From the NCBI GenBank assembly GCA_964036045.1, contig OZ038381.1, positions 145,585,596-145,649,595 of the forward strand: 64,000 nucleotides of DNA, written 5' to 3'. Shown piece after piece: positions 57,461 through 64,000 of this stretch. Made by a program: the position numbers and the translations under genes. The notes below the pieces were generated by a model. The model was not told the origin of the DNA. It was given only the letters and a program-made list of their open reading frames with translations, and did no database searches. This DNA comes from Eutreptiella sp. 'Long Island Sound 2002' (taxonomy: Eukaryota > Euglenozoa > Euglenophyceae > Eutreptiales > Eutreptiaceae). How positions within the stretch are numbered: the stretch's first letter is position 1; each line of letters begins with the position of its first letter.

Positions 57461-58165
57461 ATCAACATGCTGAGGAGTAAATCATGCAGGCATCTGCACG
57501 GGGGAGAAGCGTTTGAATCCTATAGTCAAGCAAACACTGTCTGGACAAGTAGCCACCCCCTTTCAGTAAGATCAAAAACTCAGAACAGCAGAGCAGTTAT
57601 GAATATTCTGATCTGACCGTCCTCTGTTCAAACCGACTCCAAAAAGGGTCTTGCACTACTTCCTCCCGCCCTTTCCAAATGCCCATGGGTGGAGAGCCAT
57701 GCATGTTAGCCCAAATGAATTTCAACACACACTCTCGTGTATCATCACTGTACACCTCTGTTTGCTGCCAGCCCACCCTCCAAGACACAACAAGTGCACT
57801 ACAAACAACAGCTGCGGCCTCCACTGCACCCTGCAAATTTGTGCAGGCACGTCCTTGCAAGAAAGAACATTGTGTCAATGAAAGGGGTGCATGCATTCGT
57901 GCCCATCTGTGCACGTCTGTGCACATGCCCATCCCTCCCAATACAACTGCTTCGGAACCTCAAAAAAAGGTCTGTGGCCGATGAAAAAGTGGGTGATGAA
58001 TTCGTTGTATTCATGCATGCTCACTGGCTGTGTGGATGAGTTCTAAAAAGGCTGCTCGGTTGTGTCGCAATGCAACCGAGTGCTATGCCTGCTGGGCCAT
58101 GGCCTGGGCTGCATGGGCCTAGAAGCCACGACGTGGGTCCCCATGGGTGCACGAGTATCCGCATT
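57461..58165. other. Spacer upstream of the LRR gene
   Basis: No clear coding frame. This would contain the 5' exons or promoter of the minus-strand LRR gene. Overlapping ORFs on both strands at 57,600-58,040 have no recognisable features. Confidence 0.4.
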
Positions 58166-59780
58166 GTCTCCAAATGATCACTCACACCCATCCTAGAGGC
58201 GACAGAAGGGTCCCAGAAAAAAATCAAAGTCTATTGCCTGTGGCTGATCCATCAGCATCATGGCTCCCCATGGGTTCATGCATACTTCCATTGTCACCAA
58301 ATGATCACGCGACAACGGCCCAAGGGGTGCCTAGGGGTTGTCAAAATTCACCCAGGAATCGTGATTTTTTAGCCAACCTATGCCAGCCTGAAAACGGCCA
58401 AGTCCTCACCGGTGGGGCCCCAAAGGGGCGCTGATATGGGAAACTAGGAGAGAGCAACCGAGACCCATGTCATTGGTCAAGGGGTCCATGTAGAAGAAAA
58501 AAGGGACGAGGGTCTGAAACGACGCACAGTGGTCACTATAGGCCAACCAACTTTTGCCCATCATGGTGCAACAAAGCCCAAGACGACGCTTTTGGGGCCC
58601 AATGAGCCCCTCTAAGAGGGCTTATTGGTGCCACATGGCTCCCCATGGCTTTATTCGTACTCGCATTCTCACCAAATGATCACCCAACAAGAGCCAGAGG
58701 GTCCCCGGGGGTTATCGGAGGTCAACCAGGAATTGCGATTTTTCATCCAACCCTTGCCGGCCTGAAAATGGCTAATTCCTCACCGCTGGGGCCACATGGG
58801 GGCCGGTCTGGGAACCCTGGAGATAGCACCCAGGACCCCGTCATTGGTTCGGGGGTTGATATTGAAGGAAAAAATGGAATGGGACCGGGGGTCTGAATCG
58901 ACAGACAGTGGCTGCTGTAGGCCCACCAAGGGTTGCCCACCACCGTGCAACGAAGCCCAAAACAACGCTTTTGGGAACCAATAAGCCCCACTAAAAAGGC
59001 CTAAGTGGTGCTACGTGGCTCCCCATGGGTTTGTGCATTCACCCAACAACGACCCAAATATCCTTGAGGACCGTCAAAGGTCGCCGAAAAAAGTGTGTTT
59101 CTCAGATGACACATGTCGGCCATTATTTGTGGAAGCGGTCATTTCGCATACGGGCCATAACCGGCCCTACACAAGGCTAGAGGCTGCTAAAAAGTCTAAT
59201 TGTATTCTAGTCTGCATATACTGTCACAACATCCCCAATTGCACCCCTCAGAGTGGGTCCACACAGTCACTAAGGTTGCCAAAAAAAGGCCAACATAGCA
59301 AAAATGGCTGAAAACTGCTTAAAACTACTAAAGCGCTCATCCCACTCTGCCCACACAAACCCGATGGAGTCAGGACCCAGAAACACTTTTTCGACTCAAA
59401 ATCAAAAAAACCAAAGATTCGTGATTTTGGATCCCAAAAAAGCCCCCCCCCCCCCCCCCCAAAGGGGGGTCCCAACCAAAAAGTCATTGGGGGAAGTGTT
59501 TTGGGGGGGGGGGGGGGTGGGGGATGTGGTGTTTTCCCATGTGCGCCTGTATGGTTTTGACCTAACAACCTCTACGAGGTGACTTTGCTTTTTCTGAAAT
59601 CCTTCTGTCGCTGTGGGTCCCCGGGGGTGCTAGAGTACCCGTATTGCAAATGATCACCCAAACCAATCCCAGAGGCAACAAAAGGTATTTGGAAAAAGTC
59701 AAATTTTTCGAAAATTTTCAGCTGACGCATGCCAACCTGAAAACGGCTAACTCCTCACCGGTAAGGGCCCATTGGGGGTC
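58166..59780 (+). repeat. Dispersed repeat, ~378 bp units
   Basis: GGCTCCCCATGGGTT(T/C)(A/G)T near 58,260, 58,637 and 59,018; CAAATGATCAC near 58,171, 58,296, 58,674 and 59,646; GCCTGAAAACGGC(C/T)AA near 58,389, 58,762 and 59,737. Three to four diverged units; related text continues to 59,880. Confidence 0.75.
59443..59517. repeat. C18 and G15 homopolymer pair
   Basis: C18 at 59,443-59,460 and G15 at 59,503-59,517, able to pair as a hairpin with a ~42 nt loop. Another G15 is at 59,980-59,994. Confidence 0.95.
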
Positions 59781-59999
59781 CTCACCGGTAAGGGCCCATC
59801 GGGGGGCCAGGGGGCCCGGAGTTCACACTGGAGACCCTCGCCATTGGTTGGGGAGTCCATGTACAAGAAGAAATTATTCAGGACCTGAGTCTAAATCGAC
59901 ACACAGTGGCCACAATACGCCAAAAAAAAATTTAGCTCCCAACCCGCCACCCCACCCAAAAAAGCGGCACCCGGGTATAGGGGGGGGGGGGGGGTAAGA

Positions 60000-60825
60000 G
60001 GGGTGACAATTGAAAAAATCATCGGGTGATCGTTTTGTCTCCCAAAATGATGATTTTACAAGGGGACAAACATCCAAATTCATACACTGGGGTATGCTAC
60101 GCGAATCCCCCCCACAAAGGGGGGTATGTGGCGCTCGCGCGTGTGCTTGATCCAATAACCTCTATTCAAGGTAATTTTCTTGAACCTGGGCATGTATCAA
60201 CACATGGTGGCCTCAATAAACGAACCAAGTTTCGTCTGCCCCCCCAAGCAGCCAATCTGCCCCTAAGCTGTGCAGAAACGTCTGTAGAGCTGTGCAGGAC
60301 CAGGCGTGTGTTGCCTGCAGTAAGTAGTCGCCCTGCTGCAATCACGGCAATGCTGTATGTTCCAAAGGCCCTGGCACAAACCTTTGACGATTGTTCGATT
60401 GATCCACTGTCTTCCCTCCACTCTCCACTGTTCACAGCATGTCTGCCCACTCTTCTTCGCTCCGCCGCGCTTTCTGCTGTTTTCTGATCTGCTTGGTTCC
60501 ACCTCTCCGCCAAAAATATCAGAACAACTGGGGCATGCAGTGTGCATCGACTGCAGAGTGCCACCCATTGACTGCAAAAAGAAACATGATGGCGACTTCG
60601 GGTGATCAGCAGTCCCTCAACACAGTGCTTGGTGATGTCCGTAGAAAAAGATTGTAGGTGCTCAGGCGAGATACATGGTTACAGGGGGCTTGTTCACAGT
60701 GACCAAGACGAGCAGCGCCAGAGCGATGCATTGCTTTGTTTGGCAACCATGACATGAACAGCAGTGTGCAGCCATGATTGTGCAGGATAACGTACACCGT
60801 TTCTCGAAGTGCAGTTTCCAAAAGT
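60000..60825. other. Spacer with no recognised gene
   Basis: ORFs overlap on both strands (for example 60,166-60,564 minus; 60,357-60,605 plus) without motifs. A splice-rich host gene cannot be excluded. Confidence 0.4.
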
Positions 60826-60997
60826 TATCCTGGACCGTTCGAGGGGCACAAGCAAGTAAAATGAGCCCATTTTGAGCCCGTTTTGACCCAGTTTAGCCCC
60901 TTCCGACACATGTATGGACCAAGTTGTACCCTCCGCACGCACCTTAGAGCCGTATGGTGGAGCCACCTAGAGTTGGGGAGAGGGGTGTAGATTAGAG

Positions 60998-60999
<2 letters not shown>
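60826..60999 (+). mobile_element. TE-E copy E4, 3'-end fragment
   Basis: Only the last repeat unit and terminus remain: CAAAAGTTATCCTGGACCGT, TTTTGAGCCCGTTTTGACCC, and the end GGGGAGAGGGGTGTAGATTA then GAGGATGTATATA. Confidence 0.75.
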
Positions 61000-61033
<34 letters not shown>

Positions 61034-61050
61034 TAGATAGATAGATATAT
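61000..61050. repeat. (TA)n with (GATA)n patch
   Basis: TA tract followed by four GATA units (about 61,031-61,046), lying between E4 and E5. Confidence 0.95.
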
Positions 61051-61052
61051 TA

Positions 61053-62225
61053 CTACACCCCTCTCCCCTTAAATTTAGCTAACAACAACAACAACAAGCA
61101 CGTCTCCATGCCGTTTTGGCCATTGCTCCATCCCAACGCTTCGGATTTTTTGCCCATGTAGCCATCTCATACCCTAGGTGGTGGCGTTGCCAAATCCAAG
61201 TTTTGAGCCAAAAACTCACCGGTGGCGCCCCGGGGCGGTGGCGCCAAGTCGCGAGGTGCCGTCCCAAATCTGCGCAGTTTTGGGCCAAAAACAGCCATTT
61301 TTCGCCCAAAATAGCCCCTAAAGCCGGGCGAAACGCCCAAACGAAGGTAAGCGGTGGCTACCATCCACGTGCGGCTTGACTTCGCCGTGTCAACGAGCCC
61401 TCTAGTGCCCTTCAACTCCACGATTAAGTGCGAGAAACGGCCCAAAAAGGCGCCAAAAAGCCCCAAAATCTGCGCAATGTGCACCAACACCCTGAAACCA
61501 AGCACGGGCCGTATCTTGGGCTACGTGGCTCAAAAGCGAATTCCAAGGGCACCTAGTCCACCCGCAATCCCCCACTTTTTGTGGTTTCCAAGCCTCGGAA
61601 TCGCCCAAACGGACGCCTAGACCCCCGTACCAGTGGTCACTTGCTAGAGCCGGAGGGCAGCGCAGCCCACGCACAGTTGGGGCTAACGGTGGGTCCACCA
61701 GGGTCCCCGGGGCGAAAAAAAATCATTTTTTCCAAAGTTGTTCCCAGACCACTTGGGATGCTCCAACAGGTGTTTTTAGCCGGTTTTGAACCTGTGGTGG
61801 CGCGTTTTTGGCCATGAAAAATCCCAAAATGCCTTGAAAATGGGCCGTTTCAAGACCAAAAATGGGTCAAAAATGGGTCAAAAATGTGTTTCTCCAAAAG
61901 TGATCTTGGACCATTTGGGATGCTCAAACAATTGTTTTTAGCCCATTTTGAGCCCATTGCGACGAGTTTTGGCCCATGGAAATTCCCAAAATGCCTTGAA
62001 CAGGGGCCGTTTTGGGAGCAAAAATGGGTCAAAAATGGGTTTTTCCAAAAGTGATCTTGGACCATTGGGGGTGCACGAACAAGTGTTTTTAGCCCATTAT
62101 GAGCCCGTTTTGATCGATTTTAGCCCCTTCCGCCACATGTATGCACCAAGTTGTACCCTTCGCACGCACCTTAGAGCCGTATGGTGGAGCCACCTAGAGT
62201 TGGGGAGAGGGGTGTAGATTAGAGG

Positions 62226-62226
<1 letters not shown>
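61053..62226 (+). mobile_element. TE-E copy E5, complete TIR element
   Basis: ~1.17 kb. Left end CTACACCCCTCTCCCC (61,053-61,068). Right end GGGGAGAGGGGTGTAG (62,202-62,217), its exact 16-bp inverted complement. Three ~162 bp-type repeat units lie toward the 3' end. The left flank is (TA)n/(GATA)n; the right flank is (CA)n then (TA)n. No transposase encoded. Confidence 0.8.
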
Positions 62227-62267
<41 letters not shown>

Positions 62268-62281
62268 GTATATATGTATAT
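62227..62281. repeat. (CA)n(TA)n compound microsatellite
   Basis: Starts as CA repeats (62,227-62,256), then TATATATGTATATATGTATA. It separates E5 from the inverted copy E6. Confidence 0.95.
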
Positions 62282-63100
62282 ATCCTCTAATCTACACCCC
62301 TCTCCCCAACTCTAGGTGACTCCACCATACAATTCTAAGGTACGTGCGAAGGGTACAACTTGGTGCATACATGTGGCGGAAGGGGCTAAACTCGGTCAAA
62401 ATGGGCTCAAAATTGGCTAAAAACACTTGTTCCTGCACCCCCAATGGTCCAAGATCACTTTTGGAAAAACATATTTTTGACCCATTTTTGGCCCATTTTT
62501 GGTCCCAAAACGGCTGCTTTTCAAGGCATTTTGGGAATTTCCATGGGCCAAACCGTGTCACCACGGGCTCAAAATGGGCTAAAATCACTTGTTGGAGCAT
62601 CCCAAATGAGCTCGGATCACTGTTGGAAAAATGCGTTTTTGACCCATTTTTGACCCATTTTTGGTCTTGAAACGGCCCATTTTCAAGGCATTTTGGGAAT
62701 TTGTATGGCCCATAACGCGCCACCACACGCTGAAAACGGCCTAAAAACACTTGTTTGAGCATCCCAAGTGGTCTAGGAACAGCTTTGGAAAAAATGTGGT
62801 TTTTTCGCCCCGGGGACCCTGGTGCACCCACCGTTGGCCCCAACTGTGCGCGGGCTGCGCTGCCCTCCGGCTCCAGCAAGTGACCACTGGTACGGGGGTC
62901 TAGGCGTCTCGTTGAGCAATTTTGAAGCTTGGAAACCACAAAAAGTGGGGGCTTGCGGGTGGACTAGGTGCCCTCGGAATTCGGTTTGGAACCACATAGC
63001 CCAAGATACGGCCCGTTCTTGGCTTTGGGTCTGTTTGACGCAAACAACGCACATTTAGGCCATTTTTTGCCATTTTTGGGCCGTTTCTCGGACATGTCGT
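62282..63100 (-). mobile_element. TE-E copy E6, inverted and 5'-truncated
   Basis: Reads from the 3' terminus (ATCCTCTAATCTACACCCCT then CTCCCCAACTCTAGG) back through the repeat array to GGGCCGTTTCTCGGACATGT then CGTGG. There it joins LINE D, so the left TIR is missing. E5 and E6 are tail-to-tail around a microsatellite. Confidence 0.8.
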
Positions 63101-64000
63101 GGTACCATGGTACGCGGTTCGGACGGTCAAGGCGAACCCTGGCTTCAGGTGTTGGCAAACCATCCGGCTGTCGGGAACATTATGGGCTGGCCCCGTGCAG
63201 TGCTGCCGGTCCTCCAACGAGCGCTGTGCTCCCTCCCAATTTTGGCGGTGGCCACCATGCTGGACGTGGGGGCGTTGTGGCTGGATGACCGGCAGTTACG
63301 GAGGATTATTCCAGTGGCGGAAGGACAAAGGTCCATGGCCGTTCTAGTGGGGTCCAAGCAGCTTGCGCGGATCCAGGGGGACGACGCGCCGGGACGCATC
63401 ACGGAGGTACTACTATCTCTGCCAGAGCGAGACGACAATGTGGCTGCAGACGCCCGTCACACGTTGGATGCCTTAGGCCTGGAGACGGTTGGTCAGGAGG
63501 ACAGCGCATGGTGATCGCGTCTGCCTGGGGCCCTGGACCGGCCGGGGTGGATGCCATCTGGGAGATCGTGCAGGACTGGGGGTGGAAGCTCCTGGCGAGC
63601 GGCAAACAAAGTCTCAGGGTAGTGCGGTGGCCCCGGCTACTAGAGCGCCTCTCGGGGACGTCGGTCGGACGGCCAGTTCTTGACCCGGTGTCCACGTGGG
63701 ACGAGGCGAGGCGAAGCCTGCTCCGTAGTGCCACTGCACGTGCACTGGCAGGTGCACTAATCCACCACCACGAGGCATGCAGTGCTGTGTGGCACGACCT
63801 GTGGTCTGTGTGCTGTGGCGGCGGCTGTGTCCCCTTCACGGTCGGTGCTCCCGCTAAAGTGCTGCGGGTGCGGAGAGACAACGCCGGTTTGGGTGCATCA
63901 GTGTGCCTCTGCCCCGCTCTGTGGGTCGTGCCGGGAACGCGCCAGTAGGGGGTGGCCCAAAGCCAGGTGGGCACTACGCCACTGTGGGCAACTGTCGTGG
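63101..64000 (+). pseudogene. LINE copy D: divergent C-terminal region, cut by the window edge
   Basis: Matches the LINE A-C protein from about residue ANHPAVGN onward at roughly three-quarters identity (estimated by eye): [34 protein letters not shown], then in another frame RVVRWPRLLERLSG and TWDEARRSLLRSATARALAG, then back in frame with [20 protein letters not shown] and [20 protein letters not shown]. Two frameshifts lie at about 63,490 and 63,800-63,854. All zinc-ribbon Cys/His positions are kept. It is a different subfamily, joined abruptly to TE-E copy E6. Confidence 0.75.

Overview
The window looks like eukaryotic nuclear DNA from a large, repeat-rich genome, probably an alga or other protist. 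The signs are APE-type LINE retrotransposons, hAT-transposase and Ulp1-protease debris, GT-AG splice-site-like exon borders, long (TA)n microsatellites, an F-box/LRR gene and several kilobases of satellite DNA. There are no bacterial operons and no ribosome-binding-site architecture. A prasinophyte-type green alga would fit, but nothing here proves the lineage.

Layout. 1-28.8 kb is a mobile-element cluster. Three close copies of one very GC-rich LINE are present. Copy A (+, 1-6.6 kb) is cut by the window edge. Copy B (-, 10.2-20.6 kb) runs from one (TA)n tract to another and carries ORF1, endonuclease, RT, RNase H-like region, zinc fingers and a ~2.1 kb 3' UTR. Copy C (-, 20.6-27.4 kb) lacks its 5' half but keeps an unbroken RT-to-C-terminus frame. 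Between and beside them lie ~1.2 kb terminal-inverted-repeat elements (called TE-E here), also bounded by (TA)n. 28.8-35.4 kb has lower GC, with possible small genes or exons and decayed coding pieces. 35.4-47.9 kb is a ~104-107 bp satellite in alternating orientations, including a 3.6 kb tandem duplication. 48-55.9 kb holds scattered exon candidates, a SAM-like pseudogene, Ulp1-like protease and hAT transposase remnants and A/T-rich terminal-type repeats. 56.2-57.4 kb is the best host-type gene, an F-box/LRR protein. 58-60 kb is another dispersed repeat. 60.8-63.1 kb has three more TE-E copies, and a divergent LINE (copy D) runs off the right edge.

How parts relate. The LINE encodes the usual target-primed reverse transcription machinery, but every copy here is broken by an edge, frameshift, nonsense codon, deletion or truncation. 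(TA)n tracts sit at almost every boundary of both the LINE and TE-E. They may be preferred insertion targets, recombination points, or both. No CRISPR, rRNA, bacterial or phage features were seen. Identifications rest on motif reading only; no database search was run.
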